Assembly: GCA_014896295.1 (NCBI GenBank)
Contig: JADBKR010000003.1
Span: 62,001 to 126,000, forward strand
Direction: 5' to 3'
Origin: Limnochordaceae bacterium
Lineage (GTDB): Bacteria > Bacillota > Limnochordia > Limnochordales > Geochordaceae
Length of the DNA: 64,000 nt
Within the stretch, counting starts at the first letter, position 1. The number at the start of each line of letters is the position of its first letter. Shown piece after piece: positions 49,080-57,124 of this stretch. Below the pieces are notes generated by a model that did not search any database, was not told where the DNA came from, and saw nothing but the letters and a program-made list of their open reading frames with translations. The translations under genes and the position numbers were made by a program.

Positions 49080-49781
49080 TCATACCCAGACGGGCCGCAG
49101 GAAGACGGCATCCCCGGCGCGCCGGGCCCGCAGGGCGAACGGGAACAACCCGTAGGCCAGGCACAGCCCCACGTCCCACGCCGGAAGGTAAGGAAGCTCC
49201 CCCCGCAGGATCCCGCCGACCCGGGGCCCGGCGGCCAGACCGGCCAGCCGGTGCGGCGACCATTCGGCTCCTTGCAAGAGGGTTTCGAGCGCCTCGGCGC
49301 ACATCTCGTCCTCTTCGGCCGGCACGTCGCCCAAGACGCCCATGGCCACGAGCGTGACCACGTCGGGGCGAAGCTTGCGGATGGCGGACGCGGTAGCCGG
49401 CGCGTTCACGAGGGAGGCGGCGAAGACGTGGCGGGCGCGAGTCGCCAGGGTCACCCCTTGCGTTCCCGAGCTCGTGCGCTGGATGAAAGGGCGCCCGCGC
49501 AGCGACCGGCCTCGGGCGACTGCCCTCAACAGCTCTCCCGGCGAATTGCCGAAGTCGAAGCCCGGCAGCGGCCACCCGCCCGCCTCCCCCGAGAGCACCG
49601 CCTGCGGGTGGCGCTCCTTCAGGGCCAGGGCCTGATCTCGATGCGCGACGGCCACCAGGGGCCGGGCCCCCAGGGCGGCGGCATAGGCTGCCACTGAAAA
49701 GGCGCGCAGGACGTCGATGATGACCACGACTCCCTCGGCGCTCCGGGCTCCTTCCAGGAGACGGGCCCGGCGGATCTCCAC
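49080..49781 (-). CDS. ComB-family 2-phosphosulfolactate phosphatase-like protein
   Basis: This is a 233-residue protein of the ComB family. ComB removes phosphate from 2-phosphosulfolactate in coenzyme M or sulfolactate synthesis, but most bacterial members have not been tested. Visible motifs are VVVIIDVLRAFSVAAYAAAL near residue 17, LSGEAGGWPLPGFDFGNSP near residue 62, and the QRTSSGTQGV loop near residue 101. The start is unsure: ATG at 49814 would leave almost no leader after the predicted promoter, so a GTG at 49781 with a GGAGAG site is used. It stands alone and is divergent from fadN. Confidence 0.8.
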   Translation of the reverse strand: MEIRRARLLEGARSAEGVVVIIDVLRAFSVAAYAAALGARPLVAVAHRDQALALKERHPQAVLSGEAGGWPLPGFDFGNSPGELLRAVARGRSLRGRPFIQRTSSGTQGVTLATRARHVFAASLVNAPATASAIRKLRPDVVTLVAMGVLGDVPAEEDEMCAEALETLLQGAEWSPHRLAGLAAGPRVGGILRGELPYLPAWDVGLCLAYGLFPFALRARRAGDAVFLRPVWV

Positions 49782-49826
49782 GGCGCTCTCCACGCTCCCA
49801 TCCGGCGGCCGCATCTCACGGGCGGC

Positions 49827-49832
49827 ATTATA
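49827..49832 (-). promoter_or_regulatory. Extended -10 promoter of the comB-like gene
   Basis: On the minus strand a perfect TATAAT box is preceded by TGA (TG-n extended -10). No -35 box is evident. Predicted transcription starts near 49820. The same gap also holds two GAATG repeats nine bases apart (about 49864-49877) in front of fadN, which could be part of a fatty-acid regulator site. Confidence 0.55.
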
Positions 49833-49901
49833 TCACGCTGCCAGGGATGGGCCGGAAATTAGCGAATGATTGTGAATGCTAGAACGGAGGTGGGATCCCC
49901 G

Positions 49902-52268
49902 GTGAGCACGCTGTCGGCTCGCCCTTTACGCGTCCGAAAGGCTGCGGTCATCGGAGCGGGGGTCATGGGCGCCCAGATTGCCGGCTGGCTGGCCAGCCTG
50001 GGCATTCCTTGCGAACTGCTGGATTTGGCGGTCGAGGGTCCGGACCGCAGCCGGCTCGCCCGGGAGGGCGTACGCAGGCTCGGCCAGATGCGCCCACCCG
50101 CGCTCGCCACGGCCAGGGCAGCGGAACGCATCCGGCCGGGCAACGTGGATGACGACCTCGGCCGCCTGCGTGACGTGGATCTGGTCATCGAGGCCATCGT
50201 GGAGGACATGGGGGCGAAGCAAGCCCTGTGGGCCAGGGTGGAACCCTACGTCGCTCCCCACGCGGTCGTCGCCAGCAACACGTCCGGGCTCTCCGTCGCC
50301 GAGCAGGTGGCCGGGCGGTCGGAGGGCTTCCGGCGGCGGTTCATGGGCCTGCATTTCTTCAATCCGCCGCGCTACCTGCCCCTGGTCGAGGTGATCGCCA
50401 CGGCCGACACCGATCCGGAGCGGGTCGAGCAGGTCGTGGAATGGTTGCGCCGCGTGCTCGGCAAGCGGCCCGTCCTGGCGAAAGATACACCCAACTTCAT
50501 CGGCAACCGCATCGGCATCTTCGCACTGCAAGTAGCCTTTCGAGCGATGCAGGAGTGGGGTCTTTCCGTGGAGGAGGTCGACCTCGTGACGGGGCCCGTG
50601 ATGGGCCGTCCCAAGAGCGCCACCTTCCGCACCCTGGATCTGGTGGGGCTCGACACGTATCTCCATGTCCTCCAGACGGGGCGTTCCCGCACGGACGATC
50701 CGGACGAGCGGGCGTTGCTCCAGCCCCCGCCCGTGGTGGAGGCCATGGTCCGCCGGGGATTGCTCGGAGAGAAGGCAGGCGCCGGGTTTTACCGGCGATC
50801 CGGGAAAGGCGACGGGCGGGCCATCGAGGTACTGGACTGGGAGAACCTGGAGTACCGGCCGCGGCGGGAGGCCCGCTTCGATTCCGTCGACCGGGCGATG
50901 GCGGCGCCGCCCGGCGAGCGGCTGAGGGTGTTGCTCTCCGGCGACGACCCAGCGTCCCGGTTCGCCTGGGCGGTACTGGGGCCCGTGCTGCGCTTTTGCG
51001 CCGCGAAACTTCCTGAGATCGCTTACACCGCCGCGGACGTGGACGCGGCCATGCGGGACGGCTTTTCGTGGGAGCAGGGGCCCTTCGAGGTCTGGGATCG
51101 GCTGGGCGTCGCCCAGCTGGCCGGCAGGCTCGAGTCGGAGGGGAAGAGCCTGCCCCCGCTGGTGAAGCAGCTCCTGGCGTCGCCGGCGCCGGCCTTCTAC
51201 CGATCCGACGGCCGCGAAGTGCTCGACGGCCAGGGCCGCCACGTCGCGGTGAAGAGGGTACGCGAGCACCTCCGGCTCGCAGCGCTCGAGGCCGCCGGAG
51301 CCCGGATCCGGACGGGCCCGAGCGCGACGTTGTGGGACCTGGGTGACGACGTGGCCGCCCTGGAGATGCACCCCCCGAAGGCGGCCATCGACGACGCCTT
51401 GATCGAGGCGGCCGAGCAAGCGCTGTCGGAGCTCGGGAGCCGGTGGCGGGGGTTGGTCGTCTTCAACGACGGGCCGGACTTCTCGGTGGGCGCCAATCTG
51501 TTCGCCTTGCTGGTGGGCGCCCGGTCGGGACAGTGGGATCAGGTCGAACGGGCGGTGGCCCGCTTCCAGCGGCTCAACATGGCCATCAAGTACGCGCCTG
51601 CGCCGGTGGTCGTCGCCGTCGCGGGCCGAACGCTCGGCGGCGGCGCGGAGATGGTGCTCCACGCCCCGGCCGTGGTGGCGGCTGTCGAGAGTTACATCGG
51701 CCTCGTCGAAACGGGGGTCGGCCTCATCCCCGCCGGGGGAGGGACCAAAGAGGCCCTGGTACGCACCCTGGAGCGCCTTCCCGAGGGAAAGGCCTTCGAC
51801 CCGCAGCCGCTGGTGGCGTGGTTGTTCGAGGTGATCGCCCAGGCCACGGTCTCGACGAGCGCCTACCACGCGCGCGAGCTGGGGTGGCTGCGAGCCTGCG
51901 ACGACGTGATCGCGGACCGGGCGGCCTTGCTGTTCCACGCGAAGCAAAAGGCGCTGCGTATGGAAGAGGCCGCCTACACGCCCGCGGTGCCGGCCCCCAT
52001 TGCCGCACCGGGCCGGGACGTGCGTGCGGCGCTCGTGGCCGGAGCCCTCGATGCCCGGCGCGCCAACCGCATCAGCGATCACGACGTGCAGATCGCCCGC
52101 CGGCTCGCCCACGTCATCTGCGGAGGGGACGTGCCCGCCGGCACGCCCCTCACCGAGCAGGCCCTGCTCGACCTCGAGCGGGAGGCCTTCTTGTGGCTGC
52201 TGGGCCAGGAGAAGACGCAGCAGCGGATCGAGCACGTGCTGACCACCGGGCGCCCGCTTCGCAACTGA
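49902..52268 (+). CDS. fadN: 3-hydroxyacyl-CoA dehydrogenase / enoyl-CoA hydratase, FadN-like
   Basis: This is a 788-residue two-domain enzyme of beta-oxidation. The N-terminal half is an NAD-dependent 3-hydroxyacyl-CoA dehydrogenase with AAVIGAGVMGAQIAGW near residue 14 and the MGLHFFNPPRYLPLVEV block near residue 150. The C-terminal part is a crotonase-fold hydratase with the oxyanion region AGRTLGGGAEMVLHAP near residue 575. This domain order, dehydrogenase first, matches Bacillus FadN and not E. coli FadB. The GTG at 49902 follows GGAGG by 11 bases; an upstream ATG at 49866 is in frame but has no site. First gene of a fadN-fadA-fadE operon. Confidence 0.92.
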   Translation: MSTLSARPLRVRKAAVIGAGVMGAQIAGWLASLGIPCELLDLAVEGPDRSRLAREGVRRLGQMRPPALATARAAERIRPGNVDDDLGRLRDVDLVIEAIVEDMGAKQALWARVEPYVAPHAVVASNTSGLSVAEQVAGRSEGFRRRFMGLHFFNPPRYLPLVEVIATADTDPERVEQVVEWLRRVLGKRPVLAKDTPNFIGNRIGIFALQVAFRAMQEWGLSVEEVDLVTGPVMGRPKSATFRTLDLVGLDTYLHVLQTGRSRTDDPDERALLQPPPVVEAMVRRGLLGEKAGAGFYRRSGKGDGRAIEVLDWENLEYRPRREARFDSVDRAMAAPPGERLRVLLSGDDPASRFAWAVLGPVLRFCAAKLPEIAYTAADVDAAMRDGFSWEQGPFEVWDRLGVAQLAGRLESEGKSLPPLVKQLLASPAPAFYRSDGREVLDGQGRHVAVKRVREHLRLAALEAAGARIRTGPSATLWDLGDDVAALEMHPPKAAIDDALIEAAEQALSELGSRWRGLVVFNDGPDFSVGANLFALLVGARSGQWDQVERAVARFQRLNMAIKYAPAPVVVAVAGRTLGGGAEMVLHAPAVVAAVESYIGLVETGVGLIPAGGGTKEALVRTLERLPEGKAFDPQPLVAWLFEVIAQATVSTSAYHARELGWLRACDDVIADRAALLFHAKQKALRMEEAAYTPAVPAPIAAPGRDVRAALVAGALDARRANRISDHDVQIARRLAHVICGGDVPAGTPLTEQALLDLEREAFLWLLGQEKTQQRIEHVLTTGRPLRN

Positions 52269-52304
52269 AACGGGCTTGCCGCAACGGAGAGGAGGACGAC
52301 GGCC

Positions 52305-53447
52305 ATGATGGATGCGGTGATCGTCTCAGCCGTGCGCACGCCGGTGGCAAAGGCGCGGCGAGGAGCCCTCAAGGACATGCGGGCCGACGAACTGGCGGCC
52401 CTGGTCATCCGGGAAGCGGTGCAGCGGGTACCCGGGCTGGATCCTGCCGAGGTCGACGACGTCATCCTGGGATGCGCGATGCCCGAAGCGGATCAGGGCC
52501 TCAACGTCGCCCGCATCGCTGCCATCCGGGCGGGTCTTTCGGTCAGCGTGCCGGCGATGACCGTCAACCGGTTTTGCTCGTCGGGGCTGCAGTCCATCGC
52601 CATGGCGGCGGAACGGATCATGACCGGGGCCGCCGACGTCGTCGTGGCTGGCGGAGTCGAGAGCATGAGCCGGGTCCCCATGACCGGCTTCAAGTTCTCG
52701 CCCAACCCGTACCTCGTCGAGCATTACCCCGAGGTGTACATGGCCATGGGGCACACGGCGGAGGAAGTCGCCCGCCGTTACGGCGTGTCCCGGGAGGACC
52801 AGGACGCCTACGCGCTCCGCAGCCACCAGCGGGCGGCCCGGGCCATCGACGCGGGCGCCTTCCGCGACGAAACGGTACCGGTGCCGCTGGAGGACGGCGC
52901 CCGCTTCGAGGTGGACGAGGGCGTTCGCCGGGATACGTCCATGGAGGCTCTGGCAGCGCTGAGGCCGGCGTTCACCGAAGGGGGGACGGTGACGGCCGGC
53001 AACTCGAGCCAGATGAGCGACGGGGCAGCCGCCGTCGTCGTCATGTCGTCCCGGCGGGCGCAGGCGCTCGGGCTCGAGCCGCTCGGGATCTTCCGGGGGT
53101 TCGCCGTGGCCGGGGTGCCGCCGGAGATCATGGGGATCGGCCCGGTGGAGGCCGTGCCGAAGCTGTTGAGACGCCTGGGCCTGCGCCTGGACGAGATCGG
53201 GCTCGTCGAGCTCAACGAGGCGTTTGCCGCCCAGACGTTGGCGGTCATCCGGCAGCTCGGGATGGACGAGGAACGGGTCAACGTCAACGGCGGCGCCATC
53301 GCCCTCGGGCATCCGCTGGGCGCGACCGGCGCCAAGCTGACGGCCACGCTCCTGTACGAGATGGCCCGGCGCCGGGTGCGATGGGGGCTGGTGACGATGT
53401 GCGTGGGCGGGGGCATGGGGGCAGCCGGGCTATTCGAAGCCGCTTGA
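52305..53447 (+). CDS. fadA: Acetyl-CoA C-acyltransferase (3-ketoacyl-CoA thiolase)
   Basis: This 380-residue thiolase splits 3-ketoacyl-CoA into acetyl-CoA and a shortened acyl-CoA. Catalytic residues are seen as the Cys of NRFCSSGLQ near residue 89, the His of [14 protein letters not shown] near residue 335, and the Cys of MCVGGGMG near residue 366. The ATG follows GGAGAGGA. It lies 36 bases after fadN and 15 bases before fadE. Confidence 0.95.
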   Translation: MMDAVIVSAVRTPVAKARRGALKDMRADELAALVIREAVQRVPGLDPAEVDDVILGCAMPEADQGLNVARIAAIRAGLSVSVPAMTVNRFCSSGLQSIAMAAERIMTGAADVVVAGGVESMSRVPMTGFKFSPNPYLVEHYPEVYMAMGHTAEEVARRYGVSREDQDAYALRSHQRAARAIDAGAFRDETVPVPLEDGARFEVDEGVRRDTSMEALAALRPAFTEGGTVTAGNSSQMSDGAAAVVVMSSRRAQALGLEPLGIFRGFAVAGVPPEIMGIGPVEAVPKLLRRLGLRLDEIGLVELNEAFAAQTLAVIRQLGMDEERVNVNGGAIALGHPLGATGAKLTATLLYEMARRRVRWGLVTMCVGGGMGAAGLFEAA

Positions 53448-53462
53448 AGGGAGAGAGGGAGG

Positions 53463-55229
53463 GTGGGTCTGGAGCACGGCTTCTTCCAGGGGGCCGGCTT
53501 CCTGGTCAGCGACCCGGCCCCGGAGGCGGGAGAGGGCACGCCCATCCAGACGCCGGAGCAGGCGAGGGCTGAGGTGGCCCCCATCGCAGAGGTGGCGCGC
53601 CGGTTCGCCGATCAGGAAGTCGTGCCGGCCATGCGAGCGCATCCCGAGCACGACCCGGCCGTCCTGCGGGGGTTGCTCCGCCGAGCCGGCGAGCTGGGCC
53701 TTCTGGGCGTGGAGGTGGAAGAGGCGTACGGCGGCTCGGGGCTGGGGAGCGTGTTCGCCGCCGCGGTGACCGAGGCGATCGCCCGAACGGGGGACTTCGC
53801 CGTGACGTTCGGGGCGCACTCGGGGATCGGGACGCTCCCCCTGGCGATCTTCGGCACGCCGGAGCAAAAGGCGCGCTACCTGCCGTCGCTGGTGAGCGGC
53901 GAGCGAGTGGCGGCGTACGCGCTCACCGAGCCGATGGCGGGGTCCGACGCGCTGTCGGCGAAAAGCCGCGCCACCCCGGTGGACGGCGGCTTCGTGCTCG
54001 AGGGCCAAAAGCAGTGGATCACCAATGCCGGGTTGGCCGACCTCATGGTGGTCTACGCCAAGGTCAACGGGGAGCAGTTCACCGCGTTCCTGGTGGAGAC
54101 GGCGAGCCCTGGCCTGAGCCTGGGACCGGAAGAGGACAAGCTCGGCATCCGGGGCTCCTCGACCCGGGCCGTCTACCTCGACGGGGTCCGGGTGCCGGCG
54201 GAAAACGTGCTGGGCGAGATCGGGCGGGGCCACGTCATCGCGTTCGGCGTGCTCAATGTGGGGCGCTTCAAGCTCGCGGCAGGCTCGCTCGGCTCGGGCA
54301 AGGCGGCCCTGGAGGTGGCCACCGCCTATGCCGAGCAGCGGCGGCAATTCGGGCGGCCCATCGTGGAGTTCGGCCTGGTGGGAGAGAAGCTGGCGGAGAT
54401 GGCGGCCCGGCTCTACGCGCTGGAGAGCATGGTCTACCGGACGGCGGGCCTGATGGAGGCGCGCCGGGCCGCTCTCGGCGACCCCCGCCAGGCGGTGGCC
54501 GAGGTGGCGGTGGAGTGCAGCATCAACAAGGTGTACGGGAGCGAGACCCTGGACTTCGTCGTGGACGAGGCGCTGCAGATCCACGGCGGCTACGGGTTCA
54601 TGAACGAGTACCCGGTCTCCCGGATGTACCGTGATGCCCGCATCAACCGGATTTTCGAGGGGACCAACGAGATCAACCGCCTGCTGATCCCGGACGCGAT
54701 GATGCGGAGGGCGCTGAAAGGAGGCGTGCCGCTGCTCGCCGCCATGGCCGAGGCCCGGCAGGCCGTCGACCAGGGGGCGGAAGCGGCCGAGCGGGGGGCT
54801 GTGGTCGACGGGGTGTGGCTGCCCTCGCCGGAGTGGATGCGGGCGCTCAGGCAGGCCGTGCTGTACGTGGCGTCGGTCGTGGTGGAGATGCACGGCACGG
54901 CCCTGGAGAGCGAGCAGGAAAAGCTGGAGCGCCTTGCCGACCTGGCCATTGCCCTCTACGCGGCCCAAAGCGTGTGGATGCGCGCCCGTCTGGCCACGGC
55001 CGGGGCATCCTCCGGGCAGGCGGGCCCGGAGCTCCACCGGGTGGCCGCAAGCCTGGTGATCGAACAAGCGGCCCGCCAGGTGGAGCAGGCGGCGCAGGAT
55101 CTGCTCGCTCGCGAACAGCTCGGGCGGTTGCGCGCGCTGCTCGAGCGGCCCCAGGTTTCCCCGATCGCGCTTCGCCGGGCGCTGGCGCAAGCGGTGCGGG
55201 CAGCCGGGGGCTACCCCTTCGAGGGGTAG
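53463..55229 (+). CDS. fadE: Acyl-CoA dehydrogenase, FadE-like
   Basis: This is a 588-residue FAD enzyme carrying out the first step of beta-oxidation. Family blocks include YALTEPMAGSDALSAKSRAT near residue 153, GQKQWITNAGLADLMVVYAK near residue 180, the CoA/FAD helix LQIHGGYGFMNEYPVSRMYR near residue 370 and RINRIFEGTNEINR near residue 395, which holds the expected catalytic Glu. About 170 extra C-terminal residues form a second helical domain, as in Bacillus FadE. It uses a GTG start. Its stop codon lies inside a terminator stem. Confidence 0.93.
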   Translation: MGLEHGFFQGAGFLVSDPAPEAGEGTPIQTPEQARAEVAPIAEVARRFADQEVVPAMRAHPEHDPAVLRGLLRRAGELGLLGVEVEEAYGGSGLGSVFAAAVTEAIARTGDFAVTFGAHSGIGTLPLAIFGTPEQKARYLPSLVSGERVAAYALTEPMAGSDALSAKSRATPVDGGFVLEGQKQWITNAGLADLMVVYAKVNGEQFTAFLVETASPGLSLGPEEDKLGIRGSSTRAVYLDGVRVPAENVLGEIGRGHVIAFGVLNVGRFKLAAGSLGSGKAALEVATAYAEQRRQFGRPIVEFGLVGEKLAEMAARLYALESMVYRTAGLMEARRAALGDPRQAVAEVAVECSINKVYGSETLDFVVDEALQIHGGYGFMNEYPVSRMYRDARINRIFEGTNEINRLLIPDAMMRRALKGGVPLLAAMAEARQAVDQGAEAAERGAVVDGVWLPSPEWMRALRQAVLYVASVVVEMHGTALESEQEKLERLADLAIALYAAQSVWMRARLATAGASSGQAGPELHRVAASLVIEQAARQVEQAAQDLLAREQLGRLRALLERPQVSPIALRRALAQAVRAAGGYPFEG

Positions 55230-55234
55230 CTCCC
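55206..55234 (+). terminator. Hairpin ending the fad operon
   Basis: GCTACCCC-TTCGA-GGGGTAGC is a perfect eight-base-pair stem extended by further G-C pairs and includes the fadE stop codon. A second GC hairpin (CCCGGCC-CCC-GGCCGGG) follows at once. No T-run is present. Confidence 0.55.
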
Positions 55235-55298
55235 GGCCCCCGGCCGGGCAGGGCGGGTCAGGCCGGGCGAATGACGGACGGAGCCGAGCGCGTGGGCG

Positions 55299-55574
55299 TC
55301 ACCGGGTCTCCTCGTCTGCGCTGCGCTTACGCATCATCTGCTCCTTGCCGGCCTGGATGAGGCGGCGCACCATCTGCCCGCCGATCTTGCCGGCCTCCCT
55401 GACGGACAGCTCGTCGGGATCCTGCAGGTCGTCCTCCAGGCCCAGCTCGCGGGCCACTTCGTGCTTGAGCTCCTCTTTGCCCGAGGCCGGCCCTTGCGCG
55501 CCCGTCTCGTCTTGGGTATCTTTGGGACGGCGCCAGCGGTAGCGCCGGGCGGGCGTTTGCGGTGTTTCGGTCAT
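55299..55574 (-). CDS. Alpha/beta-type small acid-soluble spore protein
   Basis: This is a 91-residue DNA-binding spore protein that coats and protects DNA in dormant spores. The family core is at about residues 34-80: ELKHEVARELGL, then DPDELSVREAGKIGGQMVRR, then LIQAGKEQM, matching the two helices of alpha/beta SASPs. The N-terminal 30 residues are basic and low in complexity, which is longer than in Bacillus. A sigma-G-like promoter precedes it. Its presence indicates that the organism forms, or recently formed, endospores. Confidence 0.85.
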   Translation of the reverse strand: MTETPQTPARRYRWRRPKDTQDETGAQGPASGKEELKHEVARELGLEDDLQDPDELSVREAGKIGGQMVRRLIQAGKEQMMRKRSADEETR

Positions 55575-55600
55575 GGCCGGAAGCTCGCCTCCCCGGTGCT

Positions 55601-55630
55601 TAACATGCGCCGGTACCCGAGGCCGGATGC
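55601..55630 (-). promoter_or_regulatory. Sigma-G-like forespore promoter of the spore protein gene
   Basis: On the minus strand GCATC (55626-55630) and CATGTTA (55601-55607) are separated by 18 bases. Sigma-G promoters of Bacillus have G-ATR at -35 and CATnnTA at -10 with this spacing, so the -10 box is a full match and the -35 box is four of five. Transcription would start about 20 bases before the ATG. Confidence 0.6.
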
Positions 55631-55691
55631 GAGGACGACCCCGCGGGGCAGGCCCTGACGGTCAGCAGTTGCAGGAGAAGGAGCCAGATCG

Positions 55692-56663
55692 ATGAAGCGC
55701 ATCGCAGTGCTCACCAGCGGCGGAGACGCTCCCGGGATGAATGCCGCGATCCGTTCGGTCGTACGCGTGGCTGCCGCCCACGGCGTGGAGACCATGGGAG
55801 TGCAGCAAGGCTACGCGGGCCTCATCGCCGGCGCTTTCACGCCCATGACCGTGCGCAGCGTGGGCGGCATCATCGGGATGGGCGGCACGGTGCTGGGCAG
55901 CGCGCGCTGCCCCGAGTTCCGGACCGAGCAGGGGCGCCGGCAGGCCATCGCGCAGATGCAGGCCCACGGTATCGAGGGCCTGGTGGTCATCGGGGGCGGG
56001 GGCTCCCAGACCGGCAACCTCATGCTGCACCGGATGGGCTTCCCCGTGGCGGGGGTCGCTTCCACCATCGACAACGACCTCTACGGCTTCGATCAGACTT
56101 TGGGCGTCGACACGGCGCTCAACACCGCCCTCGAGTCGCTGGACCGGATCCGTTCGACCGCTTCGTCCCACCACCGAGCCTTCCTGGTCGAGGTCATGGG
56201 CCGGGACTGCGGGTACCTCGCCCTCATGACGGCCATCGCCGGCGGCGCCGAGCAGGTGGTCGTGCCGGAGGTCGAGACCAATCCGGACGAGGTGGCCCGC
56301 GAGCTCCGCCAGGCGTACGAGCGGGGCAAGTCACACGCCATCGTGGTGGTGGCCGAGGGAGCCCGGTACAACGCCGAGCGGATGGCGGCCCACTTCCGCG
56401 AGCATCTCGACCAGCTCGGGTTCGAGCTGCGGGTCACGGTGCTGGGCCACGTGCAGCGAGGCGGGACGCCCACGGCCTTCGACCGCATGCTCGGGACCCT
56501 CTCGGGGGCCATGGCCGTCGAGCTGCTGCTCAGCGGCCGCTACGGGTACATCGCCGGCTGGCTCGCAGGGAAGGTGCAGGCGTTGCCTCTCGAAGAAGTG
56601 GTCGGCCACAAGCGGGAGCTCGACCCGAAAGTGCTGCAGCTTGCCGAGGTGCTGGCGCAGTGA
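55692..56663 (+). CDS. pfkA: 6-phosphofructokinase, variant nucleotide-site motif
   Basis: This is a 323-residue kinase for fructose 6-phosphate. It shows LTSGGDAPGMNAAIRSVVR near residue 8, the catalytic loop STIDNDLYGFDQTLGVDTAL near residue 124 with the base Asp, VEVMGRDCGYLAL near residue 168, and LGHVQRGGTP near residue 252. The phosphoryl-donor loop reads GGGGSQTG near residue 101. ATP-type enzymes have GGDGS and diphosphate types GGDD, so the magnesium-binding Asp is replaced by Gly. The donor is therefore uncertain. The ATG follows GGAGAAGGAG. The stop overlaps the next gene. Confidence 0.88.
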   Translation: MKRIAVLTSGGDAPGMNAAIRSVVRVAAAHGVETMGVQQGYAGLIAGAFTPMTVRSVGGIIGMGGTVLGSARCPEFRTEQGRRQAIAQMQAHGIEGLVVIGGGGSQTGNLMLHRMGFPVAGVASTIDNDLYGFDQTLGVDTALNTALESLDRIRSTASSHHRAFLVEVMGRDCGYLALMTAIAGGAEQVVVPEVETNPDEVARELRQAYERGKSHAIVVVAEGARYNAERMAAHFREHLDQLGFELRVTVLGHVQRGGTPTAFDRMLGTLSGAMAVELLLSGRYGYIAGWLAGKVQALPLEEVVGHKRELDPKVLQLAEVLAQ

Positions 56664-57124
56664 CGGTGCAGGGCGAGTCCGGGTGCGTCTTTTGCCGCAT
56701 CGCCCGCGGCGAGGCGCCGGCCAGCATGGTGCTCGAGGACGACGGTAGCGGCGTCGTCGCCTTCATGGACATCGCGCCGGCCAGCAGGGGGCACCTGCTG
56801 GTGGTGCCGGTGCGCCACGCCATCACGCTCTGGGATCTCACGGAGGAAGAGGCGGCGGCGATCTTCCGGGTAGCCCGGCGGATCGCCGGGGCCATGCGGG
56901 AGACGCTCGGCTTCGACGGCCTCAACGTGCTGCAGTCCAACGGAGCGGCAGCGGGGCAGGTGGTCTTCCACTTCCACCTGCACTTGATCCCGCGCTACGC
57001 GGGGGGAGAGGGTCTGGCCTTCCGGCTGCGCCCGCCCGCCTACACGGCTCCCGAGCGGCTCGAGCTCGACGCGGTGGCCGATCGGCTCCGCCGGGCGCTG
57101 GAGGCATCCAGCACCGCTTCATAG
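56660..57124 (+). CDS. HIT-family nucleotide hydrolase/transferase
   Basis: This 154-residue protein of the histidine-triad superfamily has the active-site HFHLHLIPR near residue 103 and the N-terminal CVFCRIARGEAPAS. Such proteins hydrolyse AMP-linked or dinucleoside substrates. A GTG start overlaps the pfkA stop (GTGA), implying one transcript. The 3' end overlaps the end of the converging glycosyltransferase gene by 85 bases. Confidence 0.9.
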   Translation: MTVQGESGCVFCRIARGEAPASMVLEDDGSGVVAFMDIAPASRGHLLVVPVRHAITLWDLTEEEAAAIFRVARRIAGAMRETLGFDGLNVLQSNGAAAGQVVFHFHLHLIPRYAGGEGLAFRLRPPAYTAPERLELDAVADRLRRALEASSTAS

